A stretch of 64,000 nt of DNA, from assembly GCF_003287935.1 (NCBI RefSeq), contig NZ_CP030287.1:7384837-7448836 (forward strand), read 5' to 3'. The position numbers and the translations under genes were made by a program. The DNA is from Streptomyces sp. ICC1. GTDB taxonomy: Bacteria > Actinomycetota > Actinomycetes > Streptomycetales > Streptomycetaceae. Of this stretch, positions 55,023-63,974 are shown one piece after another. The notes beneath the pieces are model-generated. The model worked only from the letters and a program-made list of their open reading frames with translations. It made no database searches and was not told the DNA's origin. Each line of letters opens with the position of its first letter. The stretch's first letter is position 1.

Positions 55023-55775
55023 CCGGGGTGTGCACCGGCAGTTGCACCAGGTTCCCCGACAGCACCCCCGGCGAGCGCTCGGCCCGTCCGCCCGCTTCCG
55101 CGTCGGCGTGAGCGAGGCCGCCCACTCCCGCGACCGCCAGCCGTCCAGGACGGCGTCGATGTGCGGCCGCAGCCGGGCCCGGGCGGCGAAGCGGGGGACG
55201 CCCGACATCAGCAGGGCGTCGTACTCCGTGTCGAGGTGGCGCACCGCCGCCCGTACCGCCGCCGACACGGCCTCCTCGTCCAGGGCCCGGCCGGCCGCGC
55301 TGCGCCCCACCCGGCCGCTGCCGCGCACCGAGGCGTGCGCGGCGATGGCCCGCGCCCGGTCGGCGGGGCACCCGGGGAACAGGCGCAGGATCTCGGCGGA
55401 GAAGGCCGCCGTGAACCGGGTGTCCTCGGCCGCGCGACGCAGCCGGTCGCGCTCCCTGCGGCGGGCCCGTGCCTCGGCGTCCGCGAGGCAGGCGCGCTCC
55501 GCGCGGGCGAGGGCCGCGTCCTCGACGAACAGCCCCTGGCGCTCGTAGCGGCGGCGCCGCCGGTGGAAGCGGACGACGACGGCCGAGAGCGAACTCGCCT
55601 CGTGGGCGCGGCGCGTGAGGGCCGTGTCGCCGCGCGGCAGGTAGACGAGGTGTCCGAGGTCGGCGCAGTCCAGGCAGCGGGGCACTCCGGCCTCCCGGAC
55701 GAGGTGCCGTAGCGGTCCCTGCCTGCACTCCGCGCAGTGGATCTGCTTCATCGACTCGAAAACGACCAGGCTCAT
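55023..55775 (-). pseudogene. DUF2293 domain protein without a proper stop
   Basis: ATG 55775 starts MSLVVFESMKQIHCAECRQG, a CxxC start, then LPRGDTALTRRAHEASSLSA, a basic coiled coil, and the DUF2293 core LFPGCPADRARAIAAHASV and LLMSGVPRFAARARLRPHID. Homology should end shortly after VLDGWRSREW, but the frame stays open to 53910, antisense through the convergent secreted-protein genes. The natural stop has been lost or a frameshift lies near 55060. Function is unknown. Confidence 0.65.
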
Positions 55776-55915
55776 GTCGATGTGATACCGCTGTCCGGGT
55801 CGTATATCACCTTGTAAGTATGGGTAGTTGCGCTTTCACAGAGTCTTCCCCGACCTCATGGTGTCCTCCTAGCGTGAGCCGAGTGGGCCGAGGCGGGCTC
55901 ATGGAGGAGGAAGAC

Positions 55916-56305
55916 ATGGCTGGACGACAGGCGACGGCGCGACGCCCCCAGGCGGCGGTTCGACGCCCCAAGGCGGAGGCCGCCTCCGATCTCGTGGCGA
56001 GAGAGATCACGATAGAGCCGGGCGGCTGCACCGGCTGGCACTACCACCGCGTCCCCCTGATCGCGGTGGTCAAGGCCGGGACCCTGACCCGGATCCTGTG
56101 GGACGGCACGGTCGAGGTGCACCACGTCGGAGCCGCCTTCGTGGAGCCGGCGGGCATCCGGCACGTCCACCTCGGCCGCAACCTGGGCAGGGGGCCCGTC
56201 GTGCTCCACGTGACCGCCGCCCTCGCCGAGGGCGAGCCCTTCGCGCTGCCCGCCGAGGCGCCGCCCGGGGCGACGCCCTGCGCGTGCCCGGCCCGCGCGC
56301 GGTGA
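55916..56305 (+). CDS. Small cupin-domain protein
   Basis: 129 residues from ATG 55916 with GGAGGAGGA upstream; ATG 55901 overlaps the ribosome binding site. After a basic N-terminus the cupin motif 1 GGCTGWHYHRVPLIAVVKAG has two His and motif 2 is AGIRHVHLGRNL. A metal-binding beta-barrel is likely; the ligand is unknown. It ends 20 bases before the convergent WGR gene. Confidence 0.85.
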   Translation: MAGRQATARRPQAAVRRPKAEAASDLVAREITIEPGGCTGWHYHRVPLIAVVKAGTLTRILWDGTVEVHHVGAAFVEPAGIRHVHLGRNLGRGPVVLHVTAALAEGEPFALPAEAPPGATPCACPARAR

Positions 56306-56325
56306 ACGCGGGTCGCAGAACCGGG

Positions 56326-57771
56326 TCAGACCAGTCGGCGTATCTCGCCGCGCACGCGGTAGAAGCCCCCGGACGCCGCGTGCAGCCCGTCCACCACGTA
56401 CCGGGCGCCGGCCTCCCGGATCCCGCGCGGGAACTGCACGTTCCAGGAGGACTCGAAGCCGCCCGACACCACCTGGACGCGCGTCCGGCCGCCCTGCTGG
56501 ACGCACTCCACGACCACACCTCCCGCGGGCACCGAGGCCACCGACACCGTCGCCACCGCGGCGGGCGTGGCCGGCGGACTGAAGACGGGCAGGGCGGCCG
56601 CCGACTTCACGTCCACCGCGGTCGGCACCGACCCCTCGCGGGCCGCGGTGATCGCCGCCTCGCTCGCGTCCACGCACACCAGGGATCCGTCGGTGGTCAC
56701 CAGGTACAGCCGCTCGTCCAGGTACTGCATGGACAGGGCGGCCCCGCTGCCGGTGCCCAGCTTCCACAGCCGCCGCCCGTCGGCGTCGAAGCAGTACACC
56801 GACGACGCGAGGTCGCCGGCGAAGACGTGCCGGCCGTCCGGGGAGGTCGCGCACGAGTACACCGCCGCGTCGCACCGGTACGAGGCCTCCACCGCGCCCG
56901 TCGCCTTCGACAGCCGCTGCACGGCGTTGCGGCCGGTGCCCGCGTACACGGCGTCGTCCTCCTGCCAGCCGAACAGCACGGAGCCGTTGGTCGGCGTGTG
57001 CCACAGCTGCCGCCCGCCGTCGGGGGCGTAGGCCGTCACGCCCTTGCTGTGCCCGTGGTAGACGGCCTGCTCGTCAGCCCGCACCATCCAGGCGTTGGAG
57101 CCGTCCGAGCGCCGCGACCACTGGAACTCGTCCTCGTGGTCGATCACCGTCAGCCCGCCGTCGCGGTCGGACACGTTCAGCACGCCCTCGTGGATGTCGA
57201 GCCAGAAGATGTCCACATCGGCCGCGATGTCGTAGGCGCCGAACGGCACCTTCGACGAGAGGTCGTAGACCGTGCCGTCGTCACAGCCCGCGTAGATCCA
57301 GAACTCGTCCGCCACCAGGCACTTCACCCCGTCCGGCAGTGAGTAGCGGGCCAGCACCTCACCGCCGTGGCTCAGCGTGTAGACGTCGCCGGCCTGGTTG
57401 CCGACCCAGCAGCGGTCCTCGTCCACGTGGATCCCGAAGGCCGAGGAACCCGTGCGGAACCGCCACAGCACCGGGGCCGCCGCGCGCGCCGTCGAGGGCG
57501 TCGCCGTCACCTGGCGGCGCGTGACCGACCGGGCCGCACGGACGCCCCGCACCGCGGGGGCGTACCCCTTGCGGACCTTCTCCCCGACCTTCTTGGCGGC
57601 CGCCGCACGCGCCTTCTCCACGGTCGGGAAGGAGGAGTTCTGCAGCTGCCCGTCCGCACCGATGCGCCCGTACCGCACCGAGACGGCGGTGCCGTCGACG
57701 GTCACCTCGTAGAACTTGTGGGCACCGCCGTCGTCCTGCGACAGCTCCAGATACGTCGTCTCCCGAGCCAT
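56326..57771 (-). CDS. WGR-domain and beta-propeller protein
   Basis: 481 residues. The N-terminal WGR domain (YLELSQDDGGAHKFYEVTVD; VSVRYGRIGADGQLQ, in which YGR replaces WGR) is a nucleic-acid-binding module also found in PARPs. From residue 100, seven or so blades of a PQQ/WD-like propeller follow (GNQAGDVYTLSHGGEVLARY; VFAGDLASSVYCFDADGRRL). It may sense DNA or RNA and bind partners, but no enzyme domain is attached. Monocistronic. Confidence 0.85.
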   Translation of the reverse strand: MARETTYLELSQDDGGAHKFYEVTVDGTAVSVRYGRIGADGQLQNSSFPTVEKARAAAAKKVGEKVRKGYAPAVRGVRAARSVTRRQVTATPSTARAAAPVLWRFRTGSSAFGIHVDEDRCWVGNQAGDVYTLSHGGEVLARYSLPDGVKCLVADEFWIYAGCDDGTVYDLSSKVPFGAYDIAADVDIFWLDIHEGVLNVSDRDGGLTVIDHEDEFQWSRRSDGSNAWMVRADEQAVYHGHSKGVTAYAPDGGRQLWHTPTNGSVLFGWQEDDAVYAGTGRNAVQRLSKATGAVEASYRCDAAVYSCATSPDGRHVFAGDLASSVYCFDADGRRLWKLGTGSGAALSMQYLDERLYLVTTDGSLVCVDASEAAITAAREGSVPTAVDVKSAAALPVFSPPATPAAVATVSVASVPAGGVVVECVQQGGRTRVQVVSGGFESSWNVQFPRGIREAGARYVVDGLHAASGGFYRVRGEIRRLV

Positions 57772-57861
57772 GACAGACCCCTCCCCAAGGTTGGGCCGCC
57801 GGCCCTGTGCGCCGGTGATCCCTCGTCAAAAACGTTAGGCGGCGCCACTGACAATGGGTTC

Positions 57862-58542
57862 GTGCAGCTGGAATCGATCACATGGCAGCGGATGGCCGAG
57901 CGGCTCGCCGACCACCTCGACGACGACGCCGCGGGCGGCGACGGCGACAACGGCGGAGGCGGCGGCGAGGCCGGCTGGCAGCGGGTGGGCATCGACGGCG
58001 CGCCCGCCGCCCGTACCGCCGTGCTCGCCGGGGAGCTCGCCGACGCGCTGCGCCCGCGCGGCCGTCCGGTCCTGGTGGTGGCGGCCGAGGGCTTCCTGCG
58101 CCCCGCCTCCCTGCGCTTCGAGTTCGGGCGCGAGGACGTCGACTCCTACCTCGGGGGCTGGTACGACACGGCCGCGCTCTGGCGCGAGGTCTTCGGCCCG
58201 ACCGACCCCGGCGGCAGCGGCCGGGTGCTGCCGGACCTCTGGAACCCGGCGACCGACCGGGCGACCCGCAGCCCCTACGCCGAACTGCCGCCCGGCGGCG
58301 TGCTGATCGTGCACGGCCCGCTGCTCCTGGGCCACTGGTTCCCCTTCGACCTCAGCGTCCACATCAGCCTCTCCCCGGGGGCCCTCGCCCGGCGGACCGA
58401 GGAGTCCGCCCGCTGGACCCTGCCCGCCTTCGCGCGCTACGAGGCCGAGACCGGCCCGGCGGCTCTGGCCGACGTCCTGGTCCGGGCCGACGACCCGCGC
58501 CACCCGGCCTGGACGGGCCCGCGCGAGGGCCACGGCGGCTGA
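57862..58542 (+). CDS. Uridine-kinase-like protein with degenerate P-loop
   Basis: 226 residues from GTG 57862; little Shine-Dalgarno, possibly leaderless. The NTPase fold is recognisable from VLVVAAEGFLRPASLRFEFG, ...YLGGWYDTAALWREVF and VLIVHGPLLLGHWFPFDLSV (Walker B-like), the pattern of actinobacterial proteins annotated as uridine kinases. The Walker A position reads GIDGAPAARTAVLAG without the GxGK[ST] lysine, so phosphotransfer is doubtful. Confidence 0.72.
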   Translation: MQLESITWQRMAERLADHLDDDAAGGDGDNGGGGGEAGWQRVGIDGAPAARTAVLAGELADALRPRGRPVLVVAAEGFLRPASLRFEFGREDVDSYLGGWYDTAALWREVFGPTDPGGSGRVLPDLWNPATDRATRSPYAELPPGGVLIVHGPLLLGHWFPFDLSVHISLSPGALARRTEESARWTLPAFARYEAETGPAALADVLVRADDPRHPAWTGPREGHGG

Positions 58543-58730
58543 CGCGGGGCACCCCGGCCGAGGGCCCCGGGCGCCCGCGCCCCGTCACGGAGGTCCGCGA
58601 ACGGCAACAGCCGGATCCCGGCGAGGTGACGAACGGTTCCGGCCGTCGCCCTGGCCGATACAGCCCGCTACGTTGACGGCACGCTTCGACGGCGGCCACC
58701 CCGGTGGCGCCTTGGCAGAGGGAGACGGCA

Positions 58731-59372
58731 ATGCGCGGACACGTCGTACGAGTTCGGGACGGGAGACGCACGCGCGGTCGGGCGGCGGTCGCCGTGCTCG
58801 CCCTGTGCGGGACCCTGGCCCTCACCGGCTGCAGCGGTGACGACGAGGACACCGGGGCGGGAGCCGCCGGTCCGAGCCCCATCGCCACCACGACGGCCAC
58901 GGCCGCGGTCACGCCCTCCGCCACTCCCTCGGCCTCGACGGCACCCTCCAAGTCCGCGCCGAAGCCGGCTCTGAGCGCCACCGCGACGGGCAAGGCCAAG
59001 ACCCCGGCGCCCGGTTCCGACTGCGACCACAAGATGCCGATCTCGCCCGACGAGGTGGCCGTCTACCGCTACACCCCCGAAGGCGGGGTGCACAGCCTGA
59101 TCGTCAAGCACGGCAACTGGGGCTGCGCCGCCCCCGGCATGGACGCCGCCCCCTTCGACACGGTGGGCAAGGAGACCTTCCTCAACATCGCCGAGGACGC
59201 CAAGATCACGGCCGTCACCCCGGTCATCGCGAGCCCGGTGAGCCAGCCGATCACGCTCCAGCAGCTCATCGACTGGCTGATCGCCCACCCCGACCAGGGC
59301 CGCGTCTTCCGCTACCACCTGAACGGCGCGGGCGTGATCGACTGGATGGACCAGGAGTACACGTCGTCGTAA
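58731..59372 (+). CDS. Lipoprotein, hypothetical
   Basis: 213 residues from ATG 58731 with GAGGGAGA upstream. Signal helix AAVAVLALCGTLALTGCSGD with lipobox LTGC (Cys near residue 34), so it is lipidated and held on the outer face of the membrane. A Thr/Ala/Ser/Pro linker to about residue 95 precedes a compact domain with SDCDHKMPISPDEVAVYRYT and LIAHPDQGRVFRYHLNG. No family is recognised. Confidence 0.85.
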   Translation: MRGHVVRVRDGRRTRGRAAVAVLALCGTLALTGCSGDDEDTGAGAAGPSPIATTTATAAVTPSATPSASTAPSKSAPKPALSATATGKAKTPAPGSDCDHKMPISPDEVAVYRYTPEGGVHSLIVKHGNWGCAAPGMDAAPFDTVGKETFLNIAEDAKITAVTPVIASPVSQPITLQQLIDWLIAHPDQGRVFRYHLNGAGVIDWMDQEYTSS

Positions 59373-59400
59373 CACCCAACGGCGCGGCCGTACGGTCTCC

Positions 59401-59480
59401 CTCGACAGGATCTCGACAGGACTCGACAGGATCTCGACAGGACTCGTCAGGACTCGTCAGGACCTCGTCGGGACCTCGCC
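59401..59480. repeat. Short tandem repeats
   Basis: Successive 10-11 base units of CTCGACAGGAT / CTCGTCAGGAC type, about seven copies with drift, between the lipoprotein and pseudouridine-kinase stops. They may have replaced a terminator; no hairpin is obvious. Confidence 0.8.
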
Positions 59481-59488
59481 GGGTCCCC

Positions 59489-60400
59489 CTACGGCCGCCC
59501 GCCCAGCCGGGTCACCGCCAGCGCCGCCGCCCGGCACCCGGCCCCGGCGGCCCACGCCGAGCCCGCCCCCGCCAGCCTGGCCGCGAGGAACCCGCCGGTG
59601 AAGGCGTCCCCGGCGCCCGTGGAGTCCACCGCCCGCGCCGATTCGGCCGCCACCTCCGCCGTCACCCGGCCGTCCTCGGCGATCAGCGCGCCGGCCGCGC
59701 CCCGGGTCACCACCACCAGCGGCACCCGCCGGCTCAGCTCCGCCGCGGCCCGGGCCACCCCCTCCGGACCGGCCTCCTTCGCCAGTCCCGCCAGCAACAG
59801 GGCCTCGTCCTCGTTCGGCAGCAGTACGCCGGCCCCCGCGACGGCGGCCAGGAAGCGCTCCGGACCCAGCGCGGCCAGGAACCCCGCCGAGGCGGGATCC
59901 ACGCTCACCGGCACCCCCCGCGCACCGGCGGCCCGCAGCGCCAGCAGGGCCAGTTCCCGGCTGGTGTCGGCGAAGAACAGGTAGCCGGACAGGTGCAGGT
60001 GCGCGGCCCCGTCCAGCAGCTCGGGCTCCCAGTCGGCGGGGGACAGGCGCAGCGCGGCCCCGCTGTCGGTCAGGAACGTGCGCTCCGCGTCCCCGTCCAC
60101 CAGCGCGACCACCGTCCCGGTCGGCTCGGCGGGATCGACCACCAGCCGCGGGCGCACCCCCGCGTCGAGCAGCGCCTGCTCGTGCCACCGGGCCGATTCG
60201 GCGCCGACCCGCGCGAGGAGGCGCACCTCCGCGGTGCCGGCACGGGCCGCCCAGCAGGCCGCGTTGGCCCCGGCGCCGCCCGGCAGGGTCCGGATCCGGG
60301 CCGGGGTGTCGGTGGCCGGGGCCAGCGGCCGCGCGTGGATCGCCACCACGTCCGTCACCACGTCCCCGACCACCAGCAGGGCCCCGGGCGCGGCGGTCAC
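59489..60400 (-). CDS. psuK: PfkB-family kinase, probable pseudouridine kinase
   Basis: 303 residues from GTG 60400, overlapping the psuG stop (GTGA). PfkB signatures: PARIRTLPGGAGANAACWAA near the N-terminus and AVDSTGAGDAFTGGFLAARL with the catalytic Asp near the C-terminus. Coupling to psuG makes pseudouridine the likely substrate; by sequence alone ribokinase-like activity on another nucleoside cannot be excluded. Confidence 0.88.
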   Translation of the reverse strand: MTAAPGALLVVGDVVTDVVAIHARPLAPATDTPARIRTLPGGAGANAACWAARAGTAEVRLLARVGAESARWHEQALLDAGVRPRLVVDPAEPTGTVVALVDGDAERTFLTDSGAALRLSPADWEPELLDGAAHLHLSGYLFFADTSRELALLALRAAGARGVPVSVDPASAGFLAALGPERFLAAVAGAGVLLPNEDEALLLAGLAKEAGPEGVARAAAELSRRVPLVVVTRGAAGALIAEDGRVTAEVAAESARAVDSTGAGDAFTGGFLAARLAGAGSAWAAGAGCRAAALAVTRLGGRP

Positions 60401-61341
60401 GGGCGGGCCGCCCAGGCCCGCGCGATCCGGGCCCCGAGGCGCACGTTGCCCCGTACCGCCGCGAGGTTGGCCTCCAGCGAGGCGCCGCCCGTCGCACGCA
60501 CCAGGAACCCCAGCAGGAACGGCGTCACCGCCTGTCCCGTGATCCCCCGTTCCCGGCACTCCGACAGCGCCTCGGCCAGGACCCGGTCGTGCAGTCGCGG
60601 ATCCAACTGCTCCGCCTCCGGAACCGGATTGGCCACCAGCAGGGCCGACTTAGGCCCCCCGAGGGAGTCCTGGGCCGCCATCACCGCCGCCACCTGCTCC
60701 GGGCGGTCCACGGTCCACTCCACCGGCTCGCCGGAATCGGCCAGGTAGAACCCGGGGAAACGATCCGTCCCGAAGCCGAGCACCCCGATCCCCAGGGTCT
60801 CCAGCCGCTGGAGGGTCGCCGGCACGTCCAGGATCGACTTCACCCCCGCGCACACCACCGTGATCCGCGTCCGCGCCAGCAGCGACAGGTCCGCCGACTC
60901 GTCCTGCGACCGGGTCCACTCCCGGTGTACGCCGCCCAGCCCGCCCGTGGCGAAGACCCGCAGGCCCGCCCGCGCGGCCAGGAAGGCCGTGGCGGAGACC
61001 GTGGTGGCGCCCGTCGCCCCGGTCGCCAGGGCGGGCGCCAGATCCCGGTGGCCGAGCTTGCGCACCCCCTCGCCGCCCGCGATCCGTTCGAGGCGGGCCT
61101 TGTCGAGCCCGGCGTACGCCACCCCGTCGACGACCGCGATCGTCGCCGGGACGGCCCCTTCGGAGCGGACCAGCTCCTCCAGTTCCGCGCCCACCGCCAG
61201 ATTGCGCGGCCGGGGCAGGCCGTGGGCGAGGATCGTGGACTCCAGCGCCACGACGGGCCGTCGGCGGGCGAGCGCCTCGCGCACCTCGTCCGACAGGACC
61301 GGGACCGGGGCGGTGACCTCAGATGCTGTGTGCTGTGACAT
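60397..61341 (-). CDS. psuG: Pseudouridine-5'-phosphate glycosidase
   Basis: 314 residues from ATG 61341. Splits pseudouridine 5'-phosphate into uracil and ribose 5-phosphate, salvaging the C-nucleoside from RNA turnover. Typical segments: PVVALESTILAHGLPRPRNL, VPATIAVVDGVAYAGL, FATGGLGGVHREW, VCAGVKSILDVPATLQRLET and ITGQAVTPFLLGFL. First gene of a two-gene operon with psuK. Confidence 0.95.
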   Translation of the reverse strand: MSQHTASEVTAPVPVLSDEVREALARRRPVVALESTILAHGLPRPRNLAVGAELEELVRSEGAVPATIAVVDGVAYAGLDKARLERIAGGEGVRKLGHRDLAPALATGATGATTVSATAFLAARAGLRVFATGGLGGVHREWTRSQDESADLSLLARTRITVVCAGVKSILDVPATLQRLETLGIGVLGFGTDRFPGFYLADSGEPVEWTVDRPEQVAAVMAAQDSLGGPKSALLVANPVPEAEQLDPRLHDRVLAEALSECRERGITGQAVTPFLLGFLVRATGGASLEANLAAVRGNVRLGARIARAWAARP

Positions 61342-61569
61342 GTCCCCATCCCTGGCACGGGATCAGGGGCCCCAAACGCGGTGCCGCCGCCCGGCGCGAA
61401 CCTGTCCGGGTAGTGCTCCTCCCTGACCAGGTGGGACCCGCGCGGTTTCCACGACGAGCCCGCCGTCCTCGTCGCCCGGCGCCGGTCGACAGGGTGACGT
61501 GTGGGGCGGGCGCGCGCTGGACGCTCTGCTCCCCCCGGCGCGCGGGACCCCGAACTAGGCTGGCGGGCC

Positions 61570-61947
61570 ATGAGCACCAGTGATCACAGCGACGCCCCCG
61601 CCTCCTTCGCCGTCTCCGTGGCGGACCTCCCCGACTCCGAGCTGGAAGTGGAGGACCTCGACCCCGCGCAGATCCTCTCCGGCACGCCCGTCGTGACGGG
61701 CAAGGTGCTGTGGGAGGCGCCGGACGGCTCGCAGGTGCGCGGGATCTGGCAGATCACCCCGGGCGTGGTCACCGACACCGAGGCGGACGAGCTGTTCGTG
61801 GTGGTCAGCGGCCGCGCCACCATCGAGGTGGAGGGCGGCGCGACCCTCGAGGTCGGGCCCGGCTCCGCCTGCGTCCTGCGGGAGGGCGACAAGACCGTCT
61901 GGACCGTCCACGAGACGCTCCGCAAGGCCTACCACATCAGCTACTGA
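61570..61947 (+). CDS. Cupin-domain protein
   Basis: 125 residues from ATG 61570. TAGGCT lies about 10 bases before ATG and there is no Shine-Dalgarno, so the transcript is probably leaderless. The cupin core is GIWQITPGVVTDTEADELFV and SGRATIEVEGGATLEVGPGS, with DKTVWTVHETLRKAYHI at the end. The metal-ligand His residues of motif 1 are missing, as in the EutQ/DUF861-like cupins. Function is unknown. Confidence 0.85.
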   Translation: MSTSDHSDAPASFAVSVADLPDSELEVEDLDPAQILSGTPVVTGKVLWEAPDGSQVRGIWQITPGVVTDTEADELFVVVSGRATIEVEGGATLEVGPGSACVLREGDKTVWTVHETLRKAYHISY

Positions 61948-61960
61948 CCGACCGGGCCCG

Positions 61961-63253
61961 TCAGGCCCCGTCCGCGGCCTTCACCGGGTGGCGGCGGGCG
62001 GTGAAGAGCGCGAGCGCCGCCATCGGCAGCAGCAGGGCGGCGCCGACCGCGTTGAGCCAGCCGTAGCCCGCCTGGGACATGATCAGGCCGGAGGCGGCGC
62101 CGCCCACACCGGCGGCCGTGTTCATCGTGAGGTCGCCCAGGCCCTGTACGGCGGCACGCGCGGGCTGGGGCACGGAGTCGGTCAGCAGCGCGGAGCCGGA
62201 CACCATGCCGGCGGACCAGCCGAGGCCGAGCAGGAAGAGGCCGGCGGCGCTCTGCGCGTGGTTCCCGCCGGCCGTGCCCGCGAGGAGCGCGGCGACCGAC
62301 AGCAGTCCGGCGGCCAGGCCGATCACGGACAGCCGGCCGATCCGGTCCGCGAGCCAGCCCATCACCGGCGAGAAGCCGAACATGCCGGCGATGTGCCCGC
62401 TGATGACCAGCCCGACGAGCTGGAGCCCGGCTCCGTGGTGCCCCAGGTCGACCGGGGTCATCACCATGATCGAGACCATGGTGGTGTGCGACACCGCGAT
62501 GGTGACCAGCGCGAGCCGGGCCCTGGGGGAGGCCTTGACGGCCGCGAACCCGGCGCGCAGCGATCGCCCGGCGGGGGTCTGCTCCTCGGGCGCGGACAGC
62601 GCCCGGGCCGTCAGCAGCGGGTCCGGGCGCAGGAGTACGCCGATCAGCGCGGCGGTGAGCAGGAAGACGGCGCCGGCCCACACGAAGGGGCCCGCCGTCT
62701 GGGGTATGGAGGTGCCGGCGAAGCTCCGGCTGGCGGGGGCGGAGAGGTTGGGGCCGAGCACCGCGCCGATGGTGGAGGCCCAGACGACCATGGAGATGGC
62801 CCGTGCCCGGCGGTCGGGCTCGGCGAGGTCCGCGGCCGCGAAGCGGGCCTGGAGGTTGGCGGAGGACGCCGCTCCGAAGGCGGCCATGCCGAGCATCAGG
62901 AGCGGGAAGCTCTTGACCGCCGCGGCGAGGACCACGAGCGCCGCGCCGGCGGCGCCGATCACGTAGGCGAGGACCAGTCCGGGGCGGCGGCCGCGCGCGG
63001 TCATCAGCGCGGCGAGCGGGAGCGAGACGACGGCGGTGCCGATCACCGCGGCGGTGGAGGCGAAGCCGGACAGCGACTCCGTGCCGCTGACCTCGGTGGC
63101 CAGCACCGGGGCCAGCGCGATGCTGATGGGGACGCCGATGCCGCCGAGGATCTGGCCGGCGATCAGCACTCCGGAGGTGCGGCGCCGCAACCGGGGCAGG
63201 TCGGCGGGGGTGACCGGCACGGCCGGCCGGTCGGTGCGGGGCGCGGTGCTCAC
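61961..63253 (-). CDS. MFS transporter
   Basis: 430 residues from GTG 63253 with 12 predicted helices. The first half has SLPLAALMTARGRRPGLVLA (the motif A loop between TM2 and TM3) and the second half MGWLADRIGRLSVIGLAAGL, its repeat. The fold is a drug/metabolite exporter type; the substrate is unknown. It converges on the cupin gene with 13 bases between stops. Confidence 0.9.
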   Translation of the reverse strand: MSTAPRTDRPAVPVTPADLPRLRRRTSGVLIAGQILGGIGVPISIALAPVLATEVSGTESLSGFASTAAVIGTAVVSLPLAALMTARGRRPGLVLAYVIGAAGAALVVLAAAVKSFPLLMLGMAAFGAASSANLQARFAAADLAEPDRRARAISMVVWASTIGAVLGPNLSAPASRSFAGTSIPQTAGPFVWAGAVFLLTAALIGVLLRPDPLLTARALSAPEEQTPAGRSLRAGFAAVKASPRARLALVTIAVSHTTMVSIMVMTPVDLGHHGAGLQLVGLVISGHIAGMFGFSPVMGWLADRIGRLSVIGLAAGLLSVAALLAGTAGGNHAQSAAGLFLLGLGWSAGMVSGSALLTDSVPQPARAAVQGLGDLTMNTAAGVGGAASGLIMSQAGYGWLNAVGAALLLPMAALALFTARRHPVKAADGA

Positions 63254-63369
63254 GCGGTACACCCCTGACACGGGTGCGGAGGGGCTGCGGGCGCGGCGGG
63301 GGGAGTGGTCACCGCGGCAGTTTCGCACCCCCGGCCGGGCGGACGGAACCGGATTGCCGGGAGCGCGCG

Positions 63370-63399
63370 GGGGCCCGCGCGGAGCACGGCGCGGGCCCC
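63370..63399 (-). terminator. Terminator after the alkyltransferase gene
   Basis: GGGGCCCGCGC (63370-63380) pairs perfectly with GCGCGGGCCCC (63389-63399) around an 8-base loop, 2 bases past the stop of the minus-strand gene. Confidence 0.8.
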
Positions 63400-63401
63400 G
63401 C

Positions 63402-63974
63402 TCAGAACAGCGGCCGCGGAAGTACGCCCTCCAGGGCGAGGAGCAGGCGCTTGGTCTCGACGCCGCCGCCGAATCCGCCGATGCCCCCGTCGTTCTCCAC
63501 GACCCGGTGGCAGGCCACCACCAGCGGAAGCGGGTTCGAGCCCATCGCGTTGCCGACGGCCTGGGCCGCACCGGGCTGCCCGGCCCGGGCGGCCAGCTCC
63601 CCGTACCCCACGACCGCCCCGTAGGGCACGGAGCGGTCGAGCTCCAGCAGGACCTGGCGGTTGAAGCCGGAACTGAGCCGCCAGTCCAGCGGCAGCTCGA
63701 AGCGGCGCAGGGTGCCGGCGAAGTACGCGGTCAGCTGGCGCACCGGCTCGGCCAGCAGGACCTCTCCGCCCGGCGGCGGGCGCCAGGCGTCGGCTCCGAG
63801 CCGGGAGACCAGTGCGCCGATCATCTTCTCGGCCCGGTCCGGCCCGGCGTGGAACTCGACCTTGACCAGGCCTTCCGGGGTCGCGGCCAGGAGCAGGGGG
63901 CCGATGTCGCTTTCGACCACGGTCCATTCGAGGTGCGGCCCGCGGGGCACGCGTGGGTCCACCCTGTCGCTCAC
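63402..63974 (-). CDS. ogt: Methylated-DNA-[protein]-cysteine S-methyltransferase
   Basis: 190 residues from GTG 63974. Repairs O6-alkylguanine by suicidal transfer to an active-site Cys. The DNA-binding helix and substrate pocket are present (VPYGAVVGYGELAARAGQPG; AVGNAMGSNPLPLVVACHRV). The active site reads ACHRV rather than PCHRV: the Pro before the nucleophilic Cys is Ala, but Cys-His-Arg are kept. The C-terminal part GGVETKRLLLALEGV is normal. No Ada domain. Confidence 0.92.
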   Translation of the reverse strand: MSDRVDPRVPRGPHLEWTVVESDIGPLLLAATPEGLVKVEFHAGPDRAEKMIGALVSRLGADAWRPPPGGEVLLAEPVRQLTAYFAGTLRRFELPLDWRLSSGFNRQVLLELDRSVPYGAVVGYGELAARAGQPGAAQAVGNAMGSNPLPLVVACHRVVENDGGIGGFGGGVETKRLLLALEGVLPRPLF

